64,000 nucleotides of DNA. It comes from Stenopsyche tienmushanensis. Taxonomy: Eukaryota; Arthropoda; Insecta; Trichoptera; Stenopsychidae. The translations under genes were made by a program, and so were the position numbers. The stretch is taken from assembly GCA_008973525.1 (NCBI GenBank), contig WACJ01000261.1, forward strand, positions 248,001 through 312,000, in the 5' to 3' direction. Below are positions 47,340-58,745 of this stretch, in pieces. Position 1 is the stretch's first letter. Every line of letters starts with the position of its first letter. Under the pieces are notes generated by a model. The model was not told where the DNA came from. It saw only the letters and a program-made list of their open reading frames with translations, and did no database searches.

Positions 47340-47470
47340 TGTGGAAGCGCCGGTGGAGGGGTGTAGTGTAGGCGACGTCACGAGTTACGCAAGGGGCCGG
47401 TGCCGGTCTGAGAGAGACACCCGCAGTTCTTTCGCAACTTTCCCGGAGTTTCTGTTTCTTTTACGTGTTT
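47340..47470. other. Short GC-rich segment
   Basis: GTGGAAGCGCCGGTGGAGGG, GGCGACGTCACGAG and GGGGCCGGTGCCGGTCTGAG stand out from the flanks. A GACGTCA half of a CRE-like site is present. No coding sequence or repeat partner was seen. Confidence 0.3.
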
Positions 47471-47934
47471 TGGTTTAATTTATACCCGTTTTGATTAGCA
47501 CACTTACATACATTCGATCGAAGCACCGGCCTGTGGAAATGAGGTCCATTCATGTCAGCTTTTCTTGTACATTAGACACAGCGCACTCACACTTTCAACT
47601 CCCGTTTTTACCATACAATGCTTGCCATCTCTGATGCCTGGCCGACTTTTTTTTTCTTTGACGTAACACTCTTAATTGCTTTCGATTTTATGGCTAAGAC
47701 AATATGGGTGAAAGCCTGACCTCGAAGATGCGGTCGTGAATCAAACGGGGCGACTGAAATGTAGCAGCCGATGCATCGTGCAGTGTGTAGGGGAATCCCG
47801 CGATTTCAAAAAATTATGTCATTGGAATAATGGATTTGAATTAATTTCAATATCATCATGACCTTCAATTATCCTTATTTTCATTTTGTCTGCTTAAAAA
47901 GGTACGAAAACGAAGATCTTCCACAAAACAGTCC

Positions 47935-48033
47935 GCTACATGATCGTTACTAAACCTACATGACAGAAAACGTCCCTTAACTGTCGTTTCGGGGTGCGCA
48001 TTTTAAATAAGGAAGTTTCCATGCCGCATCCTG
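47935..48033. mobile_element. GTGCGGCAGGGAAA-family MITE, right end only
   Basis: Carries TGTCGTTTCGGGGTGCGCAT, TTTAAATAAGGAAGTTTCC and GCCGCATCCTG followed by TA. The left end is absent. Confidence 0.65.
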
Positions 48034-48612
48034 TATTTCACACAATTGTCTTAATACATAACGTCAATAAATAAAAAATAAACTTTTTAATATCGCATGT
48101 ATGATTCGTCAGATATCGTAACAATTTCTAAGAAAGAATACCATTCAAAGATTGAAGCCCTATATTTATCATCCTGTCAAAAAAATCAAAATTTGAAAGA
48201 CTTCCGCACCATAAATTTCACCATAATCTAAAGAGTCTTCAACGAATCGAAGATGTTCTTAAAAATAAGAGATTCATGGAAAATTACTAGAAATACCGGA
48301 TGTTTAACATGACTTCCACAAAATGAGCTTGAATGAATGGAATGGTTATTTAAAAAAAACTTTTAATAGATTTAAACGACAAAATCTATTTTGATTGAGG
48401 CACTTGAACCATGAAAAACGTTTTATAAAGTGTGACAATAAAAAATATACTTCAATATTCAACGGATGAAAGTTCCATACGACCGGCCATAAGTTTAGTT
48501 GCTTGATTATTTTAAAATACCAGGCCTTTTTTGCATTAAAAAATTGGTACAGAGTTTTGGAATCATTATTTTACTGAAATATAACTCCTTAATATTCAAA
48601 AAAATACAAGTA

Positions 48613-48750
48613 CAATCAACCCTTCTGTAGTGTCCACTTCCAAAATACAATTAAAAATACCTAAGCTCATATTTTGTATGGATACTCAACTTTTTATAGC
48701 GTTTCTTCTATATCGTGATCCTAATCTGAGCGCTATAGAAGGATCGATCT
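48613..48750. mobile_element. TA-flanked palindromic MITE (CAATCAACCC family), copy 5
   Basis: Follows TA and begins CAATCAACCCTTCTGTAGTG. The far side is GCGCTATAGAAGGATCGATC, with a decayed end. It is shorter than the other copies. Confidence 0.7.
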
Positions 48751-49399
48751 TTATTCAATTTTCAGTATTTTCAACTTCAAAAGAACTCCAATTCCGTCCA
48801 AAGGACATTGTTTTTATGGCCAAAATAGTATTTTATGTTCATTAAATTTGTTTGATTTAGATTTCTACAGCGCTACACGTTCATTATATCTATATTTATT
48901 CAAGCAACTTTTCACTATAGATACCGACCCATTAGAGAATCTGGTTTTATTCAATTTTGCAGCCCAGTATGGAGCTGTATGACGACAATAACATAATCTT
49001 CAGCGTTCGTAATAGAGTTTGGGCGGCCCGGTCTTTTCCTGTCTTATAAAGTCTCAGTTTCCTGGTATATTTTGCATCCCCACGATTGAAAAATTTATTT
49101 TTTAGCAATTTCGCCAATCGAACCGCATTAAATTTGCAGTGTCATAATATATTTTGACATTTTTCAATGGAAAATTTTCGCGAGACAAGAAAATTTTAAA
49201 AAAAGCCACATTTTATTTTTTTATTGGCAATTCATTTTGTCGATTTTCTATTCATTTTTTACGAGCGTCAATTGTGAAAAAATAATAGAAAGTGACATTA
49301 AATTATTGTCGTCGAAAAAAAAATGAGTAGTCTTTTTTTGGCGCAACAGTGTGAGCAGAGAAGAGCGCAATAAATTTTAGGAGCATTTTCTATTATTGA

Positions 49400-50640
49400 A
49401 TCATGAACGGCGGATTTAACTGCCCGTTTTTTTTAACGCGAATGGCAAACAAATTAAAGAAGAAGAAAAAAAGAATTTTGCAATAGTACAATGTCCATTC
49501 GAGAAACAAGAAAGCCAGCCAGTGGAAAGTGTGTCAACGCGACCCGTGAAAGAACACTACAAAAATGCGCATTCGTACAAAAGATGAAGTTGTTTACGAC
49601 GAATAAGCGGCATTGTTTCGATTTTGCCTCCTTCCGAGACAAAGGAGCAAAGGTGCAAATTGTCCCCGAACTATTTATAAATTCGCAAGCGTCGAATTCG
49701 CTTTTCGGGTAATGGACGCGAGCGTGGGTCTTATGACTATTTAATTACGGTGCATCTTCGGCGCTCGGGACTATTTAAAAGTGTGCATGATTTATATCGA
49801 ATTAATTAGAGGGAGACGGCGTGCGCGACCGATTCGACGCGAGCGAAAGAGAAGGGACATCGTAGAAATCGAAAGTGATCTGCGGAATTTACGCGCGCTC
49901 ATTAGTGTCAGATCGTGTCCGATTTGAAAATGGAATCGCTGTACGATTTGGCCATAAAACGTATCACATATATCGGCATGACTTCCGAATCGATTTTGAC
50001 GTTTCATTCCGTATCAACGAAAATAAACAAACAAAATAAGATAAAATGCTGCACAATGGAAAGCAGTAGATATCGCACCTGCATGTCCAGTAAGAAAATA
50101 TTATATGTTTCACATCAAATGTTATTATGCGTTTTTTCTTGTGACGTTTTCTCAATATGACGTCGCTTATGACCCAAAAGCATTTAAATGAAAGCACGTT
50201 TTGTGCAGTACGGGTCCGTTACATAATGGCATAGTATCGGGGGACTTCTTTCTAGTCGAAATTCTAGTTCAATGCCTGATTAGCCAATGCGGAATAGTTG
50301 CGGCCGTAGGTGGCGAGAGGGACGGGGGTTCTCTGTTTGGATGCGGATAAAAAAAGACAAGGCGGTGCGATGATGCAACGGAGGAGCCAAGTGGGTCAGG
50401 CAGATGGCGGTGCATAATACAAAATAACATCTATGTTTATATTTGATCGGATCATTCCGAGCATGTGGCCTAAAATAAATACGACAAATTTAGTGATTTT
50501 CGTAAAGTTACGCTCGCAAGAAAGGGGAGTCGCGGAGCCGGCCGCAAAGGCGTGCATCTCGTTGGCTATAAATCATTCATTAGCTTGCGTGACGTCACTA
50601 CTTAACTTTTAGGGACATTGCCGCTCTCGTTCATTGTTTT
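49400..50640. promoter_or_regulatory. CpG-retaining region with TATA-like and CRE-like sites
   Basis: CG words are frequent from about 49.4 to 50.6 kb. CTATAAAT lies at 50566-50573 and a perfect CRE/ATF palindrome TGACGTCA at 50590-50597, just before the LINE fragment. No host gene is recognised downstream, so this is at most a candidate promoter or enhancer. Confidence 0.25.
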
Positions 50641-50742
50641 CGCATCTGACTCCGTCCGCTCCTATGTCTTACCCGTTTGAGACATCGACGACGCCCATCG
50701 CGGGCGCAATTGGGTTTGGGGCGCACACGGTTTTAATCTTAC

Positions 50743-51045
50743 TTGACCATTCTACTTTACATGAATCAACACAGATTGACTCAGTCTGTTTTTATATATT
50801 TTATGACGATTCGAGATTATTGGACATCCAAGTTTCTCACAGGGCATGGGCGATTTAGGGAATCGCTATTCAGGTTTGAGCTTTCCCCTATCTCCGTGTG
50901 TCCATGCGGAAATCCATTCATGAATGCAGACAATGTTTTGTGGACAGGTTCAGGCATGGAGTCTGATTGCGAGGCATTTATTCGTCGTATCAGCGGTCTG
51001 AAAAACAGACCGGTTGGACACACAGTCCACTCCGTCCTCTTTTAG
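50743..51045 (+). pseudogene. LINE reverse-transcriptase ORF C-terminus (R1/Jockey-like)
   Basis: The plus-strand frame reads TSKFLTGHGRFRESLFRF, then CPCGNPFMNADNVLW, then FIRRISGLKNRPVG. This is the pattern LTGHG-F--yL-RF ... C-CG ... dHvLw-C found at the C-terminal end of insect I/R1/Jockey-group non-LTR retrotransposon proteins. Only the tail is present; the reverse-transcriptase and endonuclease domains are absent, as in a 5'-truncated copy. The same tail recurs at 59.15 kb (plus) and 12.3 kb (minus), each time next to an antisense mariner fragment. Confidence 0.7.
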
Positions 51046-51279
51046 AGCTTTTTGTGGTATTTTCGGTGACCTAACCGGGCTCTTCTATGATCTGTTCAAT
51101 CTATCTTAACCAGTTTTTTTTTGTTTTGAGTTCAACAAAATTTAATAGAATTCTCCCTTACGCTTAGATCGTAAGTGGATAGTCGAAATTGAGATTGAGC
51201 GTGTCCTCGCGGACATGGGTATGAATTCAGATTTTGCACTTTCGCATTTTTGTTAAGCGACCCATATTTCATCCATGGC

Positions 51280-51575
51280 TATGAATCGATCCAAAAACTC
51301 GGCTTTATTACTGTGAAACATCGCCAAACACTTAATTGAGACATCATCACGACCCTGTTTTTATTCCATTGTGAGCAAACGCGGCACTCATCTTGCGCAC
51401 AGCTTTCTCATGTCCAAATTTTCAATCAATATGCGGCGTACGACACTTTTTGTAATGGCTGCCATGTCTGCTAGCTCGTGCACTTTCAGTTGATGGTCAT
51501 CCAATAGCGGATATAATTTTGCGGATTTTCTTCACCATTTCTGGGGTGGTTCCTTCATTTGGTCGACCAAAAAAA
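51280..51575 (-). pseudogene. Mariner transposase fragment (copy in composite repeat)
   Basis: Read on the minus strand, the text gives mariner N-terminal to first-catalytic-aspartate motifs: VHELADMAAI, RILIENLDMRKLCARWVPRLL with one substitution, CLAMFHSNKAEFLDRFIAMDE. Stops and shifts interrupt it. Only the first DD34D aspartate region (the MDE of TMDETW) is present; the rest has been replaced by about 230 bp of spacer leading into the LINE tail. Confidence 0.75.
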
Positions 51576-51640
51576 AAGTTTCGGTTACGGTTTTTTCTTC
51601 CAGTAAAAATAACGGTTATTTTTTGTTAAAATTACGGACG
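51575..51640. repeat. TTCGGTTACGGTTTT repeat fragment
   Basis: TTTCGGTTACGGTTTTTTC and TAACGGTTATTTTTTG, immediately distal to the mariner fragment. A further trace (GAGCCGAAAACCG) is near 63233. Confidence 0.45.
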
Positions 51641-51794
51641 TGGATGCTTTGTTTGATGTCTTTTTGATGTCTTATTTAAAAGCTGGTTTTCTTTAACGTA
51701 TATGATAATACAGAGTTATCAACAATGATCGATGAATGAAGTCTAAATAATGTCGCAAAGCTTGGGAAGAATAATCTGAACCAAGGAATACAGG

Positions 51795-53497
51795 CAGTGG
51801 TGTAGTGGGGTGGGAGCGCGTGGGGTCGGCGCTCCCACACTTTTTTCTAGACGATTTTGCATAATATAATTGTACAAAATTTGTATGTTTTTAGGACCCA
51901 AAAATGTGTTCTCTTGAAAATATTGTTTATTTAAAACGTGCCTTAAATTAAATAAAAGACATGATGGGATAAATTTTTGACGTTTTGGATTGGTCGTACC
52001 GTTGTTTATTGCGATTTTTTGTTTACTTTGGTCGATCGGCTGGGAAAGTTTAGATGCATCATCGTGGGGCTGTGATTGGTAGGCGAGAGCTGCTTGCTCG
52101 TGCATTAGGAACCAAAAATGTGTTAACTTGAAAATATTGTCTATGTAAAACGTGCCATAAATTAAATAAAGGACACGATGGGATAAATTATTATCTTTTT
52201 CTTTCCGGCACTTGATACTAATGAAAAAATGAAGCTCGACCCTTAAGCAATTCTGTGACCACATGGTCTCATACATACTGCGAGTCTCTTTCTTCAAGTT
52301 TGAAGAATAACATACGAAAGCAATAAATCAGGCTCATTTTACAGAACGCACTGATTTCACATTTCGGTTTGTTCATATTATTTTGTTTACAAGATTTTAG
52401 TCTATTTCTGTCAATTAACATAAACGGACGCTATACCACTTTCTAATTTTTATACCTACATATATAATAATAAGAAAACTTAGCTTACTTTAATTTTCAT
52501 GTATTTTTTAGCAGGGACTATAATATTTTATTTTTCATTTTAATATAAAAATTTGTGTTGTGTTGTGTTGTATTGTATTGTGCAATAATTATAAGTTAAA
52601 ATTAAAATAAAACAATTATATAAATCATATACATTTTTCAGCGTTTTATAAATATACATACATATATAGTTATATATATAAAAGTGTTTTTACAGTTAAA
52701 AATGGATGAAAAACGCAAACAAGAGACACTATTTCAATTTTTCACGAAAAAACTCAAAGTGGGTTCGGTGTCGGTTAATAATGTTAGTGATTGCACAAGT
52801 GTATTAAATATCTATAATAATGAATGTGCTCAAATAGTATATTCGTCAAAATCAGAAAATGAATCGATAGAAGATAATACGGTATGTTCATCTTCCTGGC
52901 CTAGTGTTTGGACCACAGATATGTGGAAAGAAAAGAGAAAACAATATCCTTGGATCATAAGTAAGTCTGGAAAAATCGGTTGTAAATTATGTGCCAATGT
53001 GAAAAGTTTTTCGGTCTTAAAAACACAGGGATCAAGTATTTCGAAAGAATGGAGTTCAATTTCCGTATCATCAAACGGACATACTAGATCTAGCCAATTC
53101 AAATCTTTACGAAAGAAAATTATTTTGCACATAAAATCAATTTCACATACGAATGCTGAACAAAGTTTTTACAGAATTAAATTTTTCAGCAAATAATAAT
53201 TGAAATTAAAAAAATCACAAAAAAATGTATTATAAATAATATTACAAATATTTTGTGATATTGTAATATTTTAAGGGTATTTATTACAAACGTTTTTTGC
53301 ACATGCAAATATTATTTTATTTTAATAAATATTGATTTTTACATAATTATACAAAAATGATTTTTGTAACTATTTATTGGAAAAACGTTTTGTTGGAAAC
53401 ATGATGCGAAAATTGGATCACGGGGGAAGGGAGGGGGTATTAAAATATTATAATTAATCAGCGCTCCCACACTTTTTTATTTAGCACTACACCACTG
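51795..53497 (+). mobile_element. Non-autonomous hAT transposon with intact ends
   Basis: A 1703-bp element with 13-bp inverted ends, CAGTGGTGTAGTG and its complement, flanked by an exact 8-bp duplication AATACAGG (51787-51794 and 53498-53505). The left end carries a perfect 10-bp stem (GTGGGAGCGC at 51810-51819 with GCGCTCCCAC at 51829-51838). The text GCGCTCCCACACTTTTTT appears in the same orientation near both ends. An internal direct duplication of about 85 bp lies at 51893-51978 and 52106-52191. A pentanucleotide TTGTG/TTGTA run lies near 52555-52582. The transposase catalytic core is missing, so it depends on another element for movement. The exact target duplication suggests it is younger than the other repeats here. 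Confidence 0.93.
52702..53196 (+). CDS. hAT-derived zinc-finger protein, N-terminal domain only
   Basis: A 164-codon open frame inside the deleted hAT element. It starts MDEKRKQETLFQFFTKK, in which QETLFQFF fits the PCNA-interacting box Q-x-x-[ILM]-x-x-[FY]-[FY]. Residues 66-149 resemble the TTF/ZBED-like zinc finger of KIAA1586/ZNF862-type hAT transposases: W66, W70 and W75, YPWII 82-86, the pair C94-x2-C97 (GCKLC), W117, SLRKKIILH 135-143, and H143-x5-H149. The frame stops at SFYRIKFFSK, before any catalytic domain. I chose the first ATG; an in-frame GTG lies six codons upstream and a TTTTTACAG acceptor-like site lies just before it, so an upstream exon is possible. It has no internal stop or frameshift, unlike the other transposase remains here. 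It may be expressed, a DNA-binding repressor of its own family, or simply young. Confidence 0.6.
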   Translation: MDEKRKQETLFQFFTKKLKVGSVSVNNVSDCTSVLNIYNNECAQIVYSSKSENESIEDNTVCSSSWPSVWTTDMWKEKRKQYPWIISKSGKIGCKLCANVKSFSVLKTQGSSISKEWSSISVSSNGHTRSSQFKSLRKKIILHIKSISHTNAEQSFYRIKFFSK

Positions 53498-53509
53498 AAT
53501 ACAGGTGGG

Positions 53510-54270
53510 GAGTGTTTTTAACCCTTAGAGTGCTAAGATACGATATATCGTCGTTTGTGAAACTAACGAAGACTGCAAACAACGATCGTTATTGGCTCAT
53601 TGACGACTGTAAAATGCTCGAATACGAATAATTGTACGAGACTTTACATAGTCTATAAATATACATTATCTGCAATTAGGTTGATTATCCGTCTTTCTAC
53701 CAATTGTCTAATTTTACAAACGATGACTCGTAAAGCGATAATTAATTAAATTGTATGTACAATCGATTCAATTTAATTGTATTGTTAAAATATTGAAAAT
53801 AATCGACTTTTATGCGTCGTTTTTAAACTGTTTATCATCATAATATGAATGCATATTCTTTGTTGCGTCTGTCTTGATATTGCGTTTCCATAATATTGTT
53901 AATGATCTTATCAAAATGATATTTCATGAAAAATCAAACGACTAAAATATAGAAAATAGTAAAAAAAATAATTTAACCCCATAGCAAAATTTTAAATAAA
54001 TCTAATTTTGCTCTCAAAATAAGCTCATGAAAACTCATGAAAATCACTTAAAAATGAGTCGAGGATTGGGAATCATGAGATTCCCTTTGGGAAATATCTT
54101 TTTTTTTTGTCAATACTTGTCTTTCATCTGTGCAATATTTTGGCACAATTGTCTTAATCTCCTCAATGTCATTCAATGTGGCTGATATGTGCATATTTCA
54201 GGTGTGAAATTATTAGATAATGCTGAACAATCGACACGGACTCGGAGTAATCTAAGGAATTTACGACACG
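53510..54270. other. Intergenic DNA, nothing recognised
   Basis: AT-rich, with several tcgttatt/cgatcgtt words near 53540-53780. No frame or repeat partner. Confidence 0.4.
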
Positions 54271-54409
54271 ATGATGAGTAATCGACTGCTCTATCAAGGA
54301 TCGATAGATCTGATTTTAATTAAAGTTTTTAGCATCCGTGATAAAATTCCTCCTCGGCAGATTTATCGCAAGACAAGTGTTAACGTATTCCTAGTTGTCG
54401 ATCTATATA

Positions 54410-54560
54410 TTGTAGTCCCTGGGCTGGGGCCCTACAAGGGCCCACGGCGGGTGGAGGGGGTGGAGGGGCCCGGTGCAGGGGAGCTATTTGCGGGCTGCAT
54501 GTGGGTCACACACGCCCAGCCAGGTGCTCTTAAATTAGGCACGCGTTCCCAGGACAACAA
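54410..54560. other. GC-rich segment of unknown origin
   Basis: GGGCTGGGGCCCTACAAGGG, CCCACGGCGGGTGGAGGGGG and GGAGGGGCCCGGTGC form a 150-bp GC peak. It lies in a 125-codon plus-strand frame (54271-54648) that resembles no known family. It could be a repeat end or an exon fragment. Confidence 0.25.
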
Positions 54561-54649
54561 CAACGCACCATCCATTCACTCGATCATTTCCAAAATGCAA
54601 AATTTGGCGCCATTCCGAACGAAGCAGCGATACAGGGACGGGCATTAAT

Positions 54650-55737
54650 ATTTGATTGACTTTGACGTGACCATAACTAGAATATTTACGAAGGTCGGGT
54701 ACAAACACACCCACCTTCAACGGGCTTTGTCTGAGCTTTCAAACTGAGAGCAAATACCCCGTGTATTATAATAACCACCTGTGAATTATATAGATAACTC
54801 TTTATCTAAAAATACAATTGAAACATCAACATTCCGGCCAATTTTGATGAATTGTAAGTTGCTCGTAAGCGCCCAAATATTGATATTTTTAGCCTATCAA
54901 AATTATTATCTAATTTTTGCAATACTTTCATCCAAACATTGAGTCATCGCTATCGGCTCAACACCAGATCAAAATCAAATACATATATCGTCGTCGTGGA
55001 AAACGCTCTTGTTTTCATAGATCGCCGCGACGAAACGATCAAAAAGTAATCGCTCGATCCGACGGACGGTTCAGCTCCTCAGAATTCGGAGCTATCGCAT
55101 TTTAAGGGCCAAATGTAAATAAAGGCGATAGAAATTAGAGCACATTGTCAATTGAATGACACCATATGCGTTTATAGAAAAATGTGTCCACGCTAAACGC
55201 ACTTTGTATCCGACGGGTCGTAACCCTTCGTCGAAAATATGCTCTTGCGGATCTGACGACGTCCAAACGAACATCGGAAAATACTGTTGCGACTATCGCG
55301 CCAATATTTATGTTTAATAACTGCTTTTATCTGGTTTTTCATATCGGAATGAGATAAGAATCAATTTCTCTAGACACAACAAAATTACGTATCATAGCGT
55401 TCCCTTTGTGTGTCTTTCAAATAGAGTCCTTTTATGTTGTGGCTTATGATGTGACCTTCTTTTAGGTCTATTTCATATATTCAGGGTCTTTTAAGGGACG
55501 TTTCTGCCTTGTTGATTTTTTAACATATTTTTAGTGCGCGAGCGATGGCATTCTTTGCCACGGAAGCCTTAAGTTCTGAACAGATAATTTGCAACAAAAA
55601 AATTAAACATATTTTTATTTTGTGTAATATTGTGCAAAGCTTATGCTATAATTATGAATAAATATTGGAAAATAAAAAAATAGTGAGCGATCAAAGAAAA
55701 ATGTGTGTGTGTTGGTAAAAACCAACATTATTTATAG
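54650..55737. other. Intergenic DNA, nothing recognised
   Basis: Somewhat CG-retaining at 54940-55290 with frames of about 60 codons on both strands. No motif. Confidence 0.35.
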
Positions 55738-55880
55738 TTGTATGTAATATATAATCCGACAAACAAGGTTTACAAACCGTTTTGTAAGGCAGTGTCGGAT
55801 TATCGAATTTGTCGGACTATAACGTACCGCTCCCCAACTCTTGTAGTCCAAAACGTTTTGGAAAGGGTACTTGTAATCCG
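55738..55880. repeat. Pogo/Tigger-like MITE fragment, copy 2
   Basis: TATAATCCGACAAACAAGG, GTAAGGCAGTGTCGGATTAT and TTGTCGGACTATAACGTACC match the 37.0 kb copy. Also shared is TTGTAGTC.AAAC.TTT...AAAGG. Confidence 0.55.
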
Positions 55881-55914
55881 TAAAATTATGAAAATGACAA
55901 GATTTATGTAGGTA

Positions 55915-55966
55915 AAAGGGGCGCAAGTTAGATACTTGCCACGGTCGCTTCATACCCTCGTTACGG
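55915..55966. repeat. hAT end (CAGAACCGTAACGAGGG type)
   Basis: AGATACTTGCCACGGTCGCT and CATACCCTCGTTACGGTTCTG, a second copy of the end at 27.2 kb. A more decayed trace (GGCGCTTCATACCATACC) lies near 59735. Confidence 0.5.
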
Positions 55967-56109
55967 TTCTGACGTTGAGTAACATTATTATTATATTATC
56001 TATGTTTACATTTAAGAATAATAGTAAACCCAATGATAACAACTCATTATGTTTCAATTTTACTCCAAAAAAAATATCTAAATCTAATATGGGGATATAT
56101 AATTTTATA

Positions 56110-56176
56110 TGCGGCCCGCGGAGTTATGATGCATTGCTAAAGTGGCCCGCAAGATCATTTGGGTTGGCCACCCCTG
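56110..56176. repeat. hAT end (CAGGGGTGGCCAAC type)
   Basis: GCGGCCCGCGGAGTTATGAT ... TTGGGTTGGCCACCCCTG. The GGCCCGC and terminal GGCCACCCCTG text is the common hAT end pattern related to the 27.5 kb element. The partner end was not found. Confidence 0.5.
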
Positions 56177-56179
56177 GTC

Positions 56180-57299
56180 TATAACATCATAGTGCAATTA
56201 TATGCAGTCCATTGCAGAATACACACCTATTCAATATGTAATCAAGAAAAGGAGTCAAACTCTGCTAGCCTCTAAGAAAACTTATCTAAAGGTGCTTTAA
56301 TAAGGATTTCGGTGATATGAAAGGCTGATCAGATTTTCTTAAAAGGCGATGAAAATCTACCTTCAACAATCATATTGATTTTCCTGAAAATACTTCCTGA
56401 AATGCATGAATCTGGTCCTTTGCGTATCTCCAAAGTCACCATACTACTTTCGGCTTCTTTTCTGAAAAGATACTGTGGTTTAACGATCAAAGTGCTTCTC
56501 TTATGAAACGCTGCATCATCGATGTAGATTTATAGCACTAATACGTAATTTATGGATCCAATCTTCTTCTCTTTAAAAAGTCTGATTCTTCGTCATATAA
56601 CATAATTATTGTTGATCTCGTTGCTATTAAAGCAACATAAGATCTGTCGAATTACGATCGGGATATGTGGATAGAAAAAACAAACCTGTTCATTCTTACA
56701 ATTGCATTAATTGAATGCATGCAACTATGTAAAATTAATCGATCGACATACCTCTAAGCTGTATATGGCTCGAGTCATAATGCAAAAAGCGATTAAAAGG
56801 CATTTTATTATGTAAATACAAGAAAATGTATTTATAAAAAGGGTAAATTTGAAAAAATGTCGTTTGTCCGGTGTGGACAGATTAATATAAAACGCACTTA
56901 AAAATAACTCATAGTCGTCGACAGCGATGCACTACTATCGCCATTCAGGAACAGCTGTATATATATACAATTTGGATAAATATATATTATGGACGAGAAA
57001 ACTTCCTCTTCTCCGTGCTTGTAATATCAAAGAAAATACATATTTATCAATAAAATAAGAAATGAGGCTATTAGAGAAGATGTGCTCAAAAAAAATTTGA
57101 AGAATCTTAAAGAAGAGTCTACATGCTTTCTACTCTTCTACATCTAGCTGAAAAATAAGAACCAGAGAGAATTTAGGAAATAGAAACTCAAAGGGACTCT
57201 TTAGTTGGTGACTTGAAAATTAGAAGATAGATGTCAAAAACATCACGAATATGATTTTATTACGAATATCATGTTAAATATGTTACATTATGTAAATAA
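56180..57299. other. Intergenic DNA, nothing recognised
   Basis: No frame over 60 codons and no repeat partner. Confidence 0.4.
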
Positions 57300-57400
57300 G
57301 AAGAACGTTTTTAAGATTTCATTCTGATATCTCAGGCCGGTTTAGTTACCGCGTCAATAGCTATAACTCCATTAAAAATCTCTAGTAAAAAATAAACTGA
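57300..57400. repeat. TATTCTAGTCTAGA repeat, fragment
   Basis: Only the GCCGGTTTAGTTACCGCG and ATAGCTATAACTCCATTAAA portion is present, in the same orientation as copy 3. Confidence 0.5.
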
Positions 57401-58299
57401 AGCTACATCGATAAAAAAAACATATGCAATTTCAATCGCATCTATTAAATGCAGTAGCATGCATAATTTTGCACGCGTGCCGATTTGCGCGGACATGAAG
57501 AGGCGATAGTATCCTTGACCGTGGCCATTTCTCACTGCAAATTGCAGCAAATGCCTCACGCATACGACCTGCAATCGCAACGTGCAATTATATTATGCAT
57601 GTGGATGACATAACGTTTCATGTGCGCCACTATTTTACTAAAGACGGCCCTACACATTCCGCAACGAAGAAAGGGACTCCTCATCCGTGACATGCAAACA
57701 AAATGACCCTAACGACTGCCTGATAACGACTGCACTAAAAATGCATATTTCAAGTGCATTGCAAATATCGCTTATCTACGCAATTAGTTACGATCATTTT
57801 TATTTCCTTCCATGCAGCCCCATAAAAGAAATAATTCGCATAGACATTCACATAAATAAATCGTAATACCAAATCGTCTATCATCGCTGCTTGATTTTTT
57901 ACAACAACCAATTATATCAAAGGCGCGTTATCAATTACTGACCTTGTTATTTTAAAATCGCATTATCGCCGCTTTAATAGAAATTTTCAGAAAATGAGAA
58001 AACTGACCTATGACTTTATTGTAATGATCTGTGATTTCCCCGACGTCGCTAAAAATGTGGTCTTTCAAAATATAGGTCGTGAAGGAATCACGTTCTATGC
58101 ATGCTTTCGTTATCAAGGATTAAAACGTAGGCTCACGCCGATGACATGTGGCTAACATCCACGTTTTGGATGAAAATGCTATTAACTAATCAATACTACG
58201 GATCACATATTTGCATTCAATCCCAGCAAAACGTCACGTTTGATACGAAAACATTGCACTCGAATACCATAAACTCTACATTCTATTCAAACATCTTTA
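57401..58299. other. Intergenic DNA, nothing recognised
   Basis: An 82-codon minus frame ends at 57332; nothing else of note. Confidence 0.35.
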
Positions 58300-58745
58300 G
58301 GCAAGAATGTGAATCGGAGACAGAGACGGAGAGATTGTCTTCCGTCTCATCATACAATCGTACATCGTGCTGTAAAAGTACCCCTACACGTTTAAACATT
58401 CTCAAATATTACGATCCATAGTGCTTCATAATAGCATTATTCAAATTATTTGAAACTTTACATTTAAGATCTCTTTTATTCTATTGGACAAAATTAACAT
58501 TAAAATTACAATGGAATTTGATTATATAGTTAAATCTCTGCGTGATAACAAACGTGATTCTATTTGAAACGCTATTGTATCGATTGGTCCAAATTTATCA
58601 ATTTCAAGCTTCAACAAATGCATTATCTTGTTACTAAAACTGAAGACATACATGTGTATTGTTTGTATTTATGTAAAGAAATGAACGAATATTGTGTGCT
58701 ATCAAGAGTGTTAAGGTTCATTTATTGATATACAAGCTTGACAGC
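58300..58745. mobile_element. piggyBac-type MITE, truncated at both ends
   Basis: Carries GAATCGGAGACAGAGACGGA, the TACCCCTACACG block and GTGTTAAGGTTCATTTATTG, the same order as in the copies at 4.6 and 36 kb. Neither terminal CCC/GGG end is present. Confidence 0.65.

Noticed and set aside
51743..52297. A 184-codon minus-strand frame in the left part of the hAT element
   Set aside because: It runs through the terminal inverted repeat and both copies of an internal duplication, and resembles no transposase or other protein.
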